From positions 1 to 40,638 of the forward strand of contig CAVRPV010000008.1 of NCBI GenBank assembly GCA_963723235.1: a DNA stretch of 40,638 nt, in the 5' to 3' direction. Of this stretch, positions 1 through 11,617 are shown piece after piece. Under the pieces are notes generated by a model. The model saw nothing but the letters and a program-made list of their open reading frames with translations. It ran no database searches and was not told the origin of the DNA. A program made the translations under genes and the position numbers. The DNA is from CAIRTM01 sp963723235 (lineage in GTDB: Bacteria > Desulfobacterota > WTBG01 > CAIYCZ01 > CAIRTM01). Position 1 is the stretch's first letter, and each line of letters begins with the position of its first letter.

Positions 1-1
1 A

Positions 2-430
2 CAGGCTGTTCAAAAATATCCAGCTGCAAGACTTCCTGACGTGAGCACAGCAGGCATCTGGTTTCCCGTAGGGGCGGGTCCCGGTGCCCGCCCTGGTAAG
101 GACAAAAAATTTTTCGCCCCATGCGCTGTATTATGCATACCGGGCCAGGCTTTGCGCAAGCCTCATGCGTATCATTATGCTTTGCCCTTAAGCACTTCGG
201 CATCGCCCCCGAATGCAGGGAGATTCAGCGGACGTTGTTGAATTCGTTGCATTGTTTTTTGCCCGTCCTGAATTTTGATAAATACCAGAGGATTCAGAGG
301 AAAAAATGCATGCGCAGCCGGGAGAAAGCTATGGATGCCGCATCACGTGTGGAATGACGCGGCAGGGGATACTCACGGTCTCCAACCAGCAACTGCTTGA
401 GAGGTGCGCTTTTGTTTTCAACACTTTAGC
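2..430. repeat. Gene-free stretch with repeat fragments
   Basis: I see no convincing gene here. The first 40 bases match the left arm of the hairpin repeat found complete at 5586-5709. Positions 68-95 hold a GTAGGGGCGG-type palindromic repeat that reappears in reverse near 7152-7205. The rest, up to the IS element at 431, shows no ribosome binding site followed by a coherent protein, and its short open frames overlap each other without family resemblance. Confidence 0.5.
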
Positions 431-1316
431 TGTTAGATTTCGTCGCGTTGTTTACACTTCTGGTTCATAGAAGTATTTGATCAGTTTTTCATATGGCGTC
501 ATATTGTCAATACCTTTATGGGGTTTGACCGTGTTGTAGAAGTTAATAAAATCGCAGCAGGCTGATTTGACGGCTCTTCCGATCTCGGAAAATTTCCTGC
601 TGATGCCACATTTCCATGAGTGTACGGATCACCCGTTCGGCCTTGCCGTTGGTCTGCGGCCGATTGATCCGGGTGAATTTTTGACCAATGCCGAGTTGGG
701 AGCAGGCTGTCACAAATGCGTGTTTACTGGCTCCTTTGAACTCTTTACCGTTGTCTGAATAGGTGTACTCGATGGTGTAAGGGCACTCATCGACCATCTG
801 GAGCAAAAACAGTTCAGCACTGTATTGCGTTTTGTCCGGGAAGATCCCTGCGTAGAGTTCCCGTAAAAATCATCAATCGCGACAAACAGATACTCCCTTA
901 GCAGTGTCTGGTCCTCGCCCTTGATCAACGGGAGACGCTTGCTGTCAAAATGGACCAGCTCCCCCGGATAGGACTTGTTGTAGCGCCTGGCTTCGCGTTT
1001 GCGTCTCTCTTCGAGTGCGCGCTCAACCTTGGCCAGCCGCTTCAGGCCGTATTTGAGGCTGCGGAACCGATCATTGACACTTTTTCTCGGAAGAAACTCC
1101 TGTTTCCTAGCCCGGGCAAGTGTCTTATAGATCGTTGGCCTTGAGACTCGGTAGCGCTCAGCCAGAGCGCTGACCTTGTACTGGCCTGTTTGCCATAACT
1201 GCCAGATTTTTTGGCGGTCATGGGGTGTTAACCGAATACGTTTGTGCATAACCATGTTTACAAAATCCTCCGTCGGTGATTATCGGATTCTGTAAACAAC
1301 GCGTCAAGTTCTTACA
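431..1316 (-). mobile_element. IS481-like insertion sequence, probably inactive
   Basis: The element is about 886 bp. Its ends are imperfect inverted repeats of about 29 bp that share the core CGCGTTGTTTACA: left end from 431, and right end (reverse complement) from 1316. It carries one transposase gene on the minus strand. CTTTAG lies directly outside both ends (424-429 and 1317-1322) and is likely the target duplication. The element sits between two repeat-rich intergenic tracts upstream of dprA. Its transposase is broken, so it is probably not autonomous unless the breaks are sequencing errors. Confidence 0.75.
452..1255 (-). pseudogene. IS481-family DDE transposase, two frame breaks
   Basis: This transposase would cut and join the ends of the surrounding IS. 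The N-terminal part (1255 down to about 865) has a helix-turn-helix region with the run VSRPTIYKTLARAR. It is followed by the integrase core: first Asp in HFDSKRLPL, second Asp in YSDNGKEF, and Glu in QTNGKAERVIRTL. The C-terminal end reads FYNTVKPHKGI and stops at 452-454. One base seems to be missing near 860, and a second break lies at about 560-600. The restored length of about 265 residues fits the family. It is either a decayed copy or a victim of the indel errors seen throughout the window. Confidence 0.8.
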
Positions 1317-1585
1317 CTTTAGGATTTTAAAACCCGTTGCAGCGCAGCCAGCGAAACGCATGAACACGGAAAAAGGAGTCACATGTCTGAGGCCCGACGA
1401 GGCGGGCGAGTTTGTGACGACGCCGTGTTTATGTTTTTCGCGAGGGGAGCCGAAGGCCAAGCTGCTGGGCGCCTTTTCTTTGGTTCGTTTCTTTGGAGCG
1501 AGCAAAGAAATGAACATCCTTTTCCCGTACGCCGCAATGATCCCGCTGCAGCGGGACAGACGAACGTTTTTCAACAGCCTGCTGA
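1317..1585 (-). repeat. Dispersed repeat R3 plus R2 half-hairpin
   Basis: From about 1325 to 1520 this is the reverse orientation of a repeat of about 200 bp also seen at 5333-5535 and 8027-8225. Shared landmarks are a TTTAAAACCC end, a GAGGCCC segment, a GAGTTTGTG segment, a GCTGCTGGGCGCC segment and a TTCTTTGG end. From 1530 to 1585 follows a small repeat with an inner palindrome of the form TCCCGCTGCAGCGGGA. It matches 7043-7095 in the opposite direction. The open frames across this tract are repeat-derived. Confidence 0.65.
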
Positions 1586-1710
1586 TTTTTTTATTTCTTG
1601 ACTTTTATCTCCCCTGCCGTTATCAATCGTGCTTTCTCTGGGTGGGCTTTTCAAAACCGCCGTCTGCTGCGTACTAAAAATTTGTTCTATTAAACAAAGG
1701 ACTCCCCGGC

Positions 1711-2808
1711 GTGCACAGCGAACTTCGCCTCTGGATTGCCCTGCGCCTGACGCCCGGCATCGGCAATGTCGCCTGCAAAAACCTGCTTGAAGCATTCGGC
1801 TCACCCGAGCGCATACTGGGTGCGCCTGCTGAGCAGCTTGCAGGGGTAGCCGGCATGTCGCCCAAAATAATTGATGCCCTGGGCAGCTGCACAGCGAACC
1901 CCGAGATTGAACGCGAACTGGAGAAGCTCTCTAACACTGATATACGGGTTATTACGTACAACGCGCCGGAATACCCGCATGCGCTCAAGAACATTTATGA
2001 TCCGCCGCCGTATCTCTACGTGCGCGGCAATCTTCAGCCCGGGGACTGCAACGCGATTGCGGTTGTGGGTTCCCGCCAGGCATCAGACTACGGCCTGAGG
2101 GCTGCCGCTGATATCAGCCGCGAGCTGGCCGCAGCCGGACTGACAATTGTGAGCGGAATGGCGGCAGGCATTGACTCGGCCGCACACCGTGGTGCGCTCG
2201 CAGCCGAAGGCCGCACAATCGCCGTGCTTGGCTGCGGGGCGGATGTGTGCTACCCTGCGGAAAACCGGCGCCTGTATGACCAGATCGCGCAGAAGGGCGC
2301 GATTGTCTCGGAATACGCGCCCGGCACCGGGCCCGACACCTATCATTTCCCGGCCCGCAACAGAATCATCAGCGGACTGGCGCGCGGGATTCTGGTGGTT
2401 GAGGCCAGCCCCAAAAGCGGTTCCCTGATCACGGCCCGGCTGGCCCTGGAGCAGGGGCGCGATGTGTTTGCCGTACCGGGCTCGATCTATGCATTCAAGG
2501 CCAAGGGCGCCAATCAGCTGATCCGCTCCGGCGCCATGCTGGTCGAGACCGGACAGGATATCGTTGAAGCACTCGGTTTAAGCGCTGATCAACAGCCCGC
2601 GCGATCAAGCGCGCCCGCTCCGAAAGAGCTGGCACCTGAACTTCTGCGCATATACGAGCTGCTTGACGCCGAACCCGTGCACATTGACCGGCTGATCTGC
2701 AAAACAATGCTTACCAGCAGCGCGATTTCATCGGCCCTGCTTGAACTTGAACTGGGCGGTTTTGTCAGGCAGCTGCCCGGAAAACATTTTATCAGACAAA
2801 ACGCCTGA
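1711..2808 (+). CDS. dprA: DNA-processing protein DprA
   Basis: DprA (Smf) binds single-stranded DNA taken up during transformation and loads RecA on it in the cytoplasm. The 365-residue product starts with a helix-hairpin-helix-like region (residues 10-60, LTPGIGNVACKNLL). The Rossmann-like DprA core follows, with VVGSRQASDYG near 120, IVSGMAAGIDSAAHRGAL near 150 and FPARNRIISGL near 220. A winged-helix tail of about 60 residues ends the protein (PVHIDRLICKT onward). The start is GTG at 1711, with AAAGGA at 1696-1701 as ribosome binding site. The frame is unbroken. The topA gene follows in the same direction, which is a common arrangement for dprA. Confidence 0.95.
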   Translation: MHSELRLWIALRLTPGIGNVACKNLLEAFGSPERILGAPAEQLAGVAGMSPKIIDALGSCTANPEIERELEKLSNTDIRVITYNAPEYPHALKNIYDPPPYLYVRGNLQPGDCNAIAVVGSRQASDYGLRAAADISRELAAAGLTIVSGMAAGIDSAAHRGALAAEGRTIAVLGCGADVCYPAENRRLYDQIAQKGAIVSEYAPGTGPDTYHFPARNRIISGLARGILVVEASPKSGSLITARLALEQGRDVFAVPGSIYAFKAKGANQLIRSGAMLVETGQDIVEALGLSADQQPARSSAPAPKELAPELLRIYELLDAEPVHIDRLICKTMLTSSAISSALLELELGGFVRQLPGKHFIRQNA

Positions 2809-2864
2809 TACAGGGAGCGCTGGAAACGGCAAACAACACAGAGTGCAGAAAAGCACTTTTTATA

Positions 2865-3002
2865 CAGGCTGTTCAAAAATGCGCAGATGCAAGGCGCGCG
2901 AAGTCATATGCAGGGCACGGCATGCCGTGCCCTACCGTACGCCGCAAAGACGAATGATGAGCGCAATCCCGCCATCGCAGATGTGCGTTTTGGGACAGCC
3001 TG
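2865..3002. repeat. Hairpin repeat R1, copy with nested palindrome
   Basis: The element is bounded by CAGGCTG and CAGCCTG and holds the shared core TGCAAGGCGCGCGAAG. Its middle differs from the copy at 5586-5709. The loop has been replaced by a perfect 20-bp palindrome, GGGCACGGCATGCCGTGCCC, flanked by extra pairing bases (about 2907-2935). It ends 17 bases before the topA start codon, so it lies in the topA leader. Confidence 0.7.
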
Positions 3003-3019
3003 AAAAGAAAGAAATTATT

Positions 3020-5332
<2,313 letters not shown>

Positions 5333-5585
5333 AATATTTGTACCCTTTCTTTGGCGGCAAAGAAAGGGTACCCCCAAGAAAGCCGCCCCTGCGTTTCGCG
5401 TCCGCCTAAGGCGGATGCCCTCGCCGGGCACATACACACGGGGTCGTCATAAACTCGCACATTCGGGCGCTCAGACAGCTGACGACCTTATCCGTGTTAA
5501 TGCACCCGGCTCGGCTGCGCCCCAATGGGGTTGAAAGTCAAAACCAAATAAATAAACGAATTAATTATTTTAACTACCAGACTAA
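5333..5585 (+). repeat. Dispersed repeat R3, forward copy
   Basis: Directly after topA comes a repeat that starts with TACCCTTTCTTTGG and a hairpin pairing CCCTTTCTTTGG with CAAAGAAAGGG (about 5342-5369), which may also act as a terminator-like structure. It runs through AACTCGCACATTCGGGCG to a GGCTGCGCCCCAATGGGG end near 5530. It matches 8027-8225 in the same direction and 1325-1520 in reverse. No gene is visible between topA and trmFO. Confidence 0.6.
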
Positions 5586-5709
5586 AGGCTGTTCAAAAAT
5601 GCTCAGATGCAAGGCGCGCGAAGTCATGAGGAATAAGGCGTACTCTTTCGTACGTCGCAATGACGAATGACGAGCGCAACGCAGCAGATGGGCGTTTAGG
5701 GGCAGCCTG
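5586..5709. repeat. Hairpin repeat R1, complete copy
   Basis: An imperfect inverted repeat of about 124 bp: AGGCTGTTCAAAAATGC at the left end and GGGGCAGCCTG at the right, with an inner arm pair around GCGTAC and GTACGTCGC. The same core appears at 2865-3002, 26964-27080 and 27091-27216, and partly at 2-40. It ends 23 bases before the trmFO start codon. Confidence 0.75.
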
Positions 5710-5732
5710 CGAAGAACGGTACCGTTACCCAC

Positions 5733-7054
5733 ATGAACACATCTCCATCCATAACAATTATCGGCGCCGGTCTGGCCGGATGCGAAGCAGCCTTGCAGGC
5801 AGCTGATCGCGGCTGCCGGGTTGTGCTGCACGAAATGAAACCAGTCAGGTTTTCCCCGGCGCACACCATGGAGGGTCTGGCAGAACTTGTGTGCAGCAAC
5901 TCGCTCAGGTCCGACGGCATCACAAACGGATCGGGCCTGCTCAAGGCCGAGCTGCGTTTGCTTGGCTCTCGCGTCATTGCCGCAGCTGACGAAACCCAAG
6001 TTCCGGCAGGCGGGGCTTTGGCAGTTGACCGACACGCGTTTTCAGCCTCAATTACAAAGGCGATTGAAGACCATCCGCTGATCGAACTCAAACGCGGCGA
6101 AATCACGCAAATCCCCTCTGAGGGAATCGTCATCATCGCCACCGGCCCGCTCACCTCCGACGCACTTGCGGCCGAAGTCGGTAAACTTGTCGGCGGCGAC
6201 CTGCTGTATTTCCACGACGCCATCGCCCCGATTGTTGAAGGCGATTCAATCGACATGAGCAAGGCCTGGCGCGCATCGCGCTATGACAAGGGCTCAGCCG
6301 ACTACATCAACTGCCCGCTCTCACAAGAGCAGTACTACGAATTTATCGATGATCTGCTGTCTGCCGAGAAAGTGACCCTGCGCGAGTTTGAATCGTTGAA
6401 ACCCTTTGAAGGCTGCATGCCGATCGAGGTCATGGCCGAGCGCGGACGAGAGACTCTCTCCTTCGGGCCCATGAAACCGGTCGGGCTCGTCGAACCCGCA
6501 CACAGGAAGGCTGCCCTACGCAGTTTTGCAGCTGCGGCAGGAAAACAGAGAAGCTACCCTGTACAACCTGGTCGGGTTTCAGACCCGCATGAAATGGGGA
6601 GAGCAAAAAAGGGTATTCAGCAAAATCCCGGGCCTTGAGCAGGCCTCCTTTGCGCGCTTTGGCAGCCTGCATCGCAACACCTTTATCACGGCGCCCGCGC
6701 TGCTGCAACCTACGCTGCAGCTCAAAACTGATCCGCGCATTTTCTTCGCCGGGCAGATCACCGGCGTTGAAGGCTATGTTGAGTCAATCGCCATGGGCTG
6801 GTGGGCCGGAGTTCAGGCGGCTTGCAGCCCTGCAGGGCAAACCCGCGCCCTCGCCTGCCCCTGCAACCATGATCAGCGGACTGATCTCGCACCTTGTTGA
6901 ATCAGACGCCAAAAATTTCCAGCCCATGAACTCAAACTTCGGGCTCCTGCCCCGCCCCACCGTTAAAGCCCCCTCCAAAAAAAGAAAAGAGCTTCAGGCT
7001 GAAGAAGCCCTGCGCTCATGCGAGGCATGGGTTGCGGACTTAACAGGCTGTTGA
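5733..7054 (+). CDS. trmFO: tRNA (uracil-5-)-methyltransferase TrmFO (two frame breaks)
   Basis: Folate- and FAD-dependent enzyme that makes 5-methyluridine at position 54 of tRNA, using methylene-tetrahydrofolate as carbon donor. The N-terminus carries the FAD-binding GxGxxG stretch IIGAGLAGCEAA. Further family marks are EMKPVRFSPAHTMEGLAELV, CSNSLRSD, FHDAIAPIV and GCMPIEVMAERGRETL. After the first break come LYNLVGFQTRMKW and FFAGQITGVEGYVESIA. Breaks lie at 6495-6497 (CCC with one extra C) and near 6815. The restored length of about 440 residues is normal. The start ATG at 5733 lacks a strong ribosome site, because the R1 repeat ends just upstream. The stop codon overlaps the R2 repeat that begins near 7043. 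Confidence 0.93.
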
Positions 7055-7445
7055 AAAAAGCCTATCTGTCCCGCCATGGCGGGATCACTGCGGCGAGCTC
7101 AGTCGAGTCAGTTCGGAGACTGGAGTTCGAAGTTGGGAGAATGTAAAACCCATGCAGGGGCAGGCCCCTGTGCCTGCCTGGGCGGCCACGGGGGGACCGC
7201 CCCTACGACATGCGTGTCGTTCGTATCCGCGATCATGCACCCGTCTCGGCTGCGCAACGATGGGGTTTAAAACCTAAAAGCCACAAACCGAAGGCCTAAC
7301 CAATGATTGTCATGCCGGACTCCGATCCGGCATCCATTAAAATTTCATTTGACACCCCGGTCTTTTTTTAATAGCTGTATCAAAACGTGTGTTTTTCGCG
7401 CACGCGACATCACACCAAAAAAAATTCATACAGCGGAGGGGCGTC
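7043..7445. repeat. Cluster of small dispersed repeats
   Basis: No gene is visible. The stretch holds an R2 copy (7043-7095, with the palindrome TCCCGCCATGGCGGGA), a G/C-rich inverted repeat at 7152-7205 related to the one at 68-95, and an R3-like fragment near 7230-7275 (GGCTGCGCAACGATGGGGTT). A perfect inverted repeat, ATGCCGGA with TCCGGCAT, lies at 7312-7333. A degenerate version of the last one occurs near 29675-29700. Confidence 0.55.
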
Positions 7446-8003
7446 ATGGAGCATTCTACTACAATTGTTCCGGTTGAGCATTATAGAGCGCAAAAATTTA
7501 TCTGATCCGCGCTCAAAAGGTCATGCTCGACCGCGATCTGGCAGCGCTGTACGGTGTTGAGACAAAAGTTTTAAAAAGGCTGTTAAGCGCAACTTAGAAC
7601 GATTTCCCGAGGATTTCATGTTTGTTTTATCTGCCGGCGAGTTGCATGATTTGAGGTCCCAATTTGTGACCTCCAAAAACGATACAATGGGCTTGAGGCA
7701 TGCGCCTATGGCATTTACCGAGCAGGGCGTTGCAATGCTGTCAAGCGTCCTAAACAGTGATGCGGGCCATTCAGGTAAATATCCAGATCATGCGGACATT
7801 TGTGCGGCTGCGCCGGTTGCTCGCCACGACATGCAGATCTTGCACAAAACTCGAAGCGCTCGAACAGCAAATATGACTCGCAGTTCAGGGTCGTGTTTGA
7901 CGCCATCCGGGCGCTGATGGCGGACGACGAGAAGCCCAAACGCAAAATCGGCTTCACGGCCAAAGAAAAACGCGCTGCCTATGCGAAGAAGCCGCAGGCG
8001 TAA
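7446..8003 (+). pseudogene. ORF6N-domain protein, several frame breaks
   Basis: The ORF6N domain is found in phage antirepressor-like DNA-binding proteins and in chromosomal relatives of unclear role. The restored protein reads through QKVMLDRDLAALYGVETK, RFPEDFMFVLS and APMAFTEQGVAMLSSVL. These are typical ORF6N marks. A helical tail around KLEALEQQYDSQF follows, then a basic end at KKPQA. At least five breaks interrupt it (near 7484, 7575, 7762, 7845 and 7870). The start ATG at 7446 follows GGAGGGGCGTC. The number of breaks in under 600 bases suggests a decayed gene, although indel errors elsewhere make that uncertain. Confidence 0.7.
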
Positions 8004-8026
8004 CCTGACAGAAAAAAGATTTTTTT

Positions 8027-8225
8027 TGTACCCTTTCTTTGGCGCGCAAAGAGGGGGTACCCCCAAGAAAGGGCGCCCAGCAACTCGGCCTTCGGGCTTC
8101 CCTCACAAAAAACATGGTCGCGGCGGCGGCACGAACTCGCACATCTGGGCGCCTCAAACAGCGTGCCGCCGGCACCCGTGACCATGCCTTTTGTTCGGCA
8201 TCGTTACAACGGGGTTTTAAAACCC
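8027..8225 (+). repeat. Dispersed repeat R3, forward copy
   Basis: This copy starts at GTACCCTTTCTTTGGCGC and runs through GGCGCCCAGCAACTCGGCC and CGAACTCGCACATCTGGGCG to GGGGTTTTAAAACCC. The last part is itself an inverted repeat. It lies directly after the ORF6N gene and runs into the first heptamer tract. Confidence 0.65.
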
Positions 8226-8227
8226 AA

Positions 8228-8306
8228 AACCTTGAACCTTGGACTTTGGACCTTGGACCTTGAACCTTAGACTTTGGACTTTGGACTTCGGACTTCGCCC
8301 CTTGGA
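8228..8306. repeat. Heptamer repeat tract 1
   Basis: Degenerate tandem copies of a 7-bp unit of the type TTGGACC, with variants TTGAACC, TTAGACT and TTCGGACT. The unit is the same as in the longer tract at 8950-9180. The two tracts flank the gene at 8457-8894. Confidence 0.8.
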
Positions 8307-8456
8307 CGCCCCCTATTCTCTCTTTTGACTGCGCTAAAATGCAGGTCAAGCTCTTGAGTTTCAGCATGCAGAAAGGTACAATGATGCAGTGCGCAGGTTG
8401 AGCATCATTGAAGAATAAAACCATATACCACATTCAATTCAGCATGAGGCATAGCA

Positions 8457-8894
8457 ATGGGAAAACCAATACCTGAACAGGAAATACGCAAACTGATGGA
8501 CGACCAGATCTGGGGCACGCTGATCGGCATTGATGAGGGACAACCCTATGCGGTGGAAACCTCTTTTGCCACCGATGAAAACTATCTTTACACGGGCTCA
8601 AAGCTTGGCGGCCGCATGAACCGCTGCCTTGCCCGCAACCCGGCGGCAACCTTTAAGATCTGCGACGGCAATCACCGCGGCCATAATTATCGCGCGGCTA
8701 TTGTTGAATCAAGCGCTGAGATACTGACCGGCCGGGATGACCTTCTCTACTGCCTGAACATAATTTACACCAAGCTCGGCCTCGGCACTGAGAATCTCGA
8801 AGCCAAGGCCGATGCCTATGCTGCGGGCAAGGGCTCTCTGGCCCTCTATCGCCTGCCGCTTCGGAAGCTTGGGGGTATCCGCTCGGGGCGGTAA
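8457..8894 (+). CDS. Pyridoxamine 5'-phosphate oxidase-like flavoprotein (NimA-like)
   Basis: A 145-residue protein of the split-barrel FMN-binding group that contains 5-nitroimidazole reductase-like proteins. Such proteins bind flavin in the cytoplasm, and some reduce nitro compounds. Visible marks are the N-terminal helix ending in WGTLIGIDEGQPYAVETSFA, then YLYTGSKLGGRMNRCLARNP (cofactor phosphate-binding region) and the strand AATFKICDG. The length is normal and the frame is clean. The start ATG at 8457 lacks a strong ribosome site. It stands alone between repeat tracts, so neighbours give no hint of substrate. The exact reaction is unknown. Confidence 0.8.
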   Translation: MGKPIPEQEIRKLMDDQIWGTLIGIDEGQPYAVETSFATDENYLYTGSKLGGRMNRCLARNPAATFKICDGNHRGHNYRAAIVESSAEILTGRDDLLYCLNIIYTKLGLGTENLEAKADAYAAGKGSLALYRLPLRKLGGIRSGR

Positions 8895-8949
8895 ACGGCT
8901 TTTCACAAGCTGCAAAAAATACATATTTTGCCTGTCCTCTATTTCCTTT

Positions 8950-9180
8950 TTGGACCTTGGATCTTAAACCTTAGACTTTAGACCTTGGACCCTGGACTGC
9001 GGACTTCGGACTTTAGACCTTAGACCTTAGACCTTAGACCTTAGACCTTAGACCTTAGACCTTAGACCTTAGACCTTAGACCTTGGACCTTAGACCTTAG
9101 ACCTTGGACCTTGGACCTTGGACTTCGACTTTAGACTTTGGACTTTGGACCGTGCTTTTATGACTTTGGACTTCGAAGTT
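8950..9180. repeat. Heptamer repeat tract 2
   Basis: A long tandem array of a 7-bp unit, TTAGACC. It is nearly perfect between about 9011 and 9086 and mixes with TTGGACC and TTCGGAC variants on both sides. No protein is expected from it. The conceptual products are runs of a repeated heptapeptide-like pattern, because 7 is not a multiple of 3. It resembles the short tandemly repeated heptanucleotides known from cyanobacteria and several other phyla. Confidence 0.85.
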
Positions 9181-9354
9181 TATTAAATATTGCTTTGACA
9201 AGCTCTCTCACTTTTGCGATATACCCTTCAAGTTGTGCCCTTTGTGCCGGCACGATGAAATTTCAAAAATAAACAGCGAAGTCAACTCTGGAGGATAAAG
9301 GGCGCTGGTGCCCCCGATTGCTTGCACTATATCCTTGAAAATTTGCGAGGGACT

Positions 9355-10467
9355 ATGCATAACGACCGGATGTTCTTTACAGACAGTCTGCGGGCTTTTG
9401 TGGTGTTTCTGGTGGTGGTGCTGCACGGAGCGGTCACGTACATGGTCCAGGCCCCGCCATTTTGGTACGTAAATGACCCCCAGATAAGTCCGTTCTTCGA
9501 TGCCCTGGTCATCCTGATCGATGTGCCGATCATGCAGATCATGTTTTTTGCGGCAGGGTATTTTGCCTTCGGTTCGCTGGCCAAACGGGGGGCGGGCCGA
9601 TTTTTGAAGGACAAATGTATCCGCATCGGGCTGCCCTGGGTGTTTGGGGTGCTGGTACTGACTCCGCCGATCACCTATTTGGGCTATCTTTCCCGCCAGG
9701 TGCAGGTCTCGCTGGCCCAGTTTTGGACTCAAGATTTTTGGGGGTTGAGGTTTAATCAAGCGGTCTACTGGTTTTTGGGGGTGCTGCTGTTTCAGTTTGC
9801 GCTGATGGCCGCCCTGTATGTTGTCAGCGCACGGTTCAGAAGCTGGGAGAAAAAGGTGGCCGTGCCTTCGTGGCTGCTGCTTGCCTGTTTTTGGGCGGTT
9901 ATGAGCGCCTGCTTTTTGCTGATGAACCAATTTTTTGAAATGGATTACTTTTGGAAACGCCTGTATGTATTCATGTTTCAACCGGTGCGGGCGCCGTTGT
10001 ACTGTGGCTACTTTATGCTGGGGGTGTGGGCCGGTCAAAACGGCTGGTTCACCGTCACCGGCTATCGGCCCGGTTGGGGTTGGGTGGCCCTGCTTGTGCT
10101 TTCCGGGGTAGCCTACCTGCGCTATCCCTTCATCGTCCCCATCTCGTGGAGCCTGCTGATGTTTCAGGCCGTCAGTGCGATGCTGTTTAACCTGTACAGC
10201 CTGTCCGGGTTGATGGCCGGGGTGGCGATTTTTCAGCGCTGCGGAAACAGCAGCAGTCGCTTCTGGAGCAGCCAGGCCCGAAACTCGTACGGGGTTTACT
10301 ACATCCACCCCGTGTTCCTGTATCCGCTGACCTACGTGTTTATGTCGATAACCATGCCGTCCGTGTACCTGAAAGCCCTGATTGTCATCATGCTAGGCTG
10401 GCTGCTCTCATGGGGCTTCAGCGCGCTGGTGCTGACCAGGGTGCCGGGCCTGCGACGCATGTTTTAA
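9355..10467 (+). CDS. Membrane acyltransferase, acyltransferase-3 family
   Basis: An integral membrane protein of about 370 residues that would transfer acyl groups (often acetyl or succinyl) to extracytoplasmic glycans. The family start motif is clear: MFFTDSLRAFVVFLVVVLHG, with an early Arg and a His in the first membrane helix. About ten hydrophobic helices follow, and the late stretch YGVYYIHPVFLYPLTYVF is typical of the family. I chose ATG 9355 because GCGAGGGA precedes it at 9345-9350. An upstream TTG at 9322 is possible but less likely. The frame is clean and no operon partner is visible. The acceptor is unknown. OpgC-like glucan succinylation is one option among many. Confidence 0.85.
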   Translation: MHNDRMFFTDSLRAFVVFLVVVLHGAVTYMVQAPPFWYVNDPQISPFFDALVILIDVPIMQIMFFAAGYFAFGSLAKRGAGRFLKDKCIRIGLPWVFGVLVLTPPITYLGYLSRQVQVSLAQFWTQDFWGLRFNQAVYWFLGVLLFQFALMAALYVVSARFRSWEKKVAVPSWLLLACFWAVMSACFLLMNQFFEMDYFWKRLYVFMFQPVRAPLYCGYFMLGVWAGQNGWFTVTGYRPGWGWVALLVLSGVAYLRYPFIVPISWSLLMFQAVSAMLFNLYSLSGLMAGVAIFQRCGNSSSRFWSSQARNSYGVYYIHPVFLYPLTYVFMSITMPSVYLKALIVIMLGWLLSWGFSALVLTRVPGLRRMF

Positions 10468-10546
10468 AAAAAGTATTGGCTAAATCTGGGAATAATAGGG
10501 ACCGCGACTGTTTTTGCAGGGTGAAAACGGGGGCGATTCTAATTAA

Positions 10547-10995
10547 TCACAAAACTTCTTTAAGTTTTTTCAACAGGCCTTCAACTGAAGAGAAGATACA
10601 ATCGCAGGAACAGTCGATCATCAGGTTGACCTGCGCGCCGGGAACATCGCCTGCACTTCTGAAGTCGGTGCGTATTCCGTAGATGGGCTGGTCAGGCTTC
10701 CGGATGGAGTAAAAATAGCCGATCTCCCAGGCGGTGCCATCATCCACCAAAGGCCCGTCCAGAAGAGCGACCAGTACATCCGTCTCACGGAGGTGTTTTT
10801 CACAAAGCGCGAAAATTTCATGCTTCGCGTTCTCCCCCATTTTTCAATATCTTCCGGAGAAACCAGCTCACCGGGCCAGACCACATCAACAGCTCTGCCC
10901 AGATCCTTCGCACAAACTTCTATCTCTGATTTCAGCGCTCTCAGCCAGTTCTGCTCAGCCTGGGTAAACAGCGGTCCGGCAAGATACAGTTTCAT
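10547..10995 (-). CDS. Nucleoside 2-deoxyribosyltransferase (one frame break)
   Basis: This enzyme swaps the base on a 2'-deoxynucleoside through a deoxyribosyl-enzyme intermediate, in nucleotide salvage. The N-terminus MKLYLAGPLFTQAEQNWL is the family hallmark. After the break the frame reads IFALCEKHLRETDVLVALLD, then GPLVDDGTAWEIGYFYS, which holds the catalytic Glu, then QPIYGIRTDFR. The break is at a run of five C (on the plus strand) near 10836-10840, so a homopolymer slip is likely. The restored length of about 149 residues is normal. A good ribosome site (AAAGGAG on the minus strand) lies upstream of the start at 10995. The gene is monocistronic. Confidence 0.88.
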
Positions 10996-11617
10996 TTAAA
11001 AATAACTCCTTTTACTTTTCAGGGTTTACTCATAACTGACAGGAAATTGCTTTGAGATATAAAGCAAAGGTGGTTATGTGTCAAGAGTACGCTAGCGCTG
11101 ACTTGAGCTGTAGGGTGGACTCACAACGTGTGTCCACCAAAAGTATTACAAGGTGGACGTGCTGCGCAAGTCCACCCTACGCACTTCGCTGCAACGAATT
11201 TAAAAACCCTTAAACCTTTTAATTCGATTTATCTTTTTTTGTTCCTTCGTTTCTAAGTTTTTAATCCCCATCGGAGCGCAGCCGAACGAAGTTCATGAAC
11301 ACGGGAAAAAGGAGTCGCATGTCTGAGGCCCGAGCGGTCGATCGCAATCCGGCGGTATTTCCTTGCGGCGCAAGACCCGCGACAGCGCCCTTGCCTTCGG
11401 CGTGCACTTCTGCTAATGCTATATCCAAACATTAACAGTATTGGGGCAGCGCACTTTTTCCGTCAAAGAAAAAGGAGTGGATAAAAGGGAACAGCTGTAA
11501 ATGCTCAGTAATCAGGTAACTCTTTTGGTCCGATACGTAGAATCATAAACCAAGCGAGATACCGATGAAGCATAGCGATACCGTCACCAGTGTACTTCCT
11601 GAATGCAGGGTGAACAC
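10996..11617. repeat. Gene-free stretch with repeats
   Basis: I see no gene. Positions 11110-11180 form an inverted repeat with ends GTAGGGTGGAC and GTCCACCCTAC, a widespread type of dispersed palindrome. Positions about 11262-11335 hold a fragment of repeat R3 in reverse orientation (ATGAACACGGGAAAAAGGAG, then CATGTCTGAGGCCCG, almost as at 1360-1395). The remaining 280 bases before the next operon show only short unrelated open frames. Confidence 0.55.

Noticed and set aside
1276..1677. Plus-strand open frame over repeats before dprA
   Set aside because: It is made of R3 and R2 repeat sequence and has no ribosome site or family resemblance.
7954..8433. Minus-strand open frame with a repeated SKVQG-type pattern
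   Set aside because: It is a translation of heptamer repeats and an R3 repeat, not a protein.
9208..10308. Long minus-strand open frame of 366 codons
   Set aside because: It lies opposite the clear acyltransferase gene, has many His, Gln and Pro, and shows no ribosome site or family motif.
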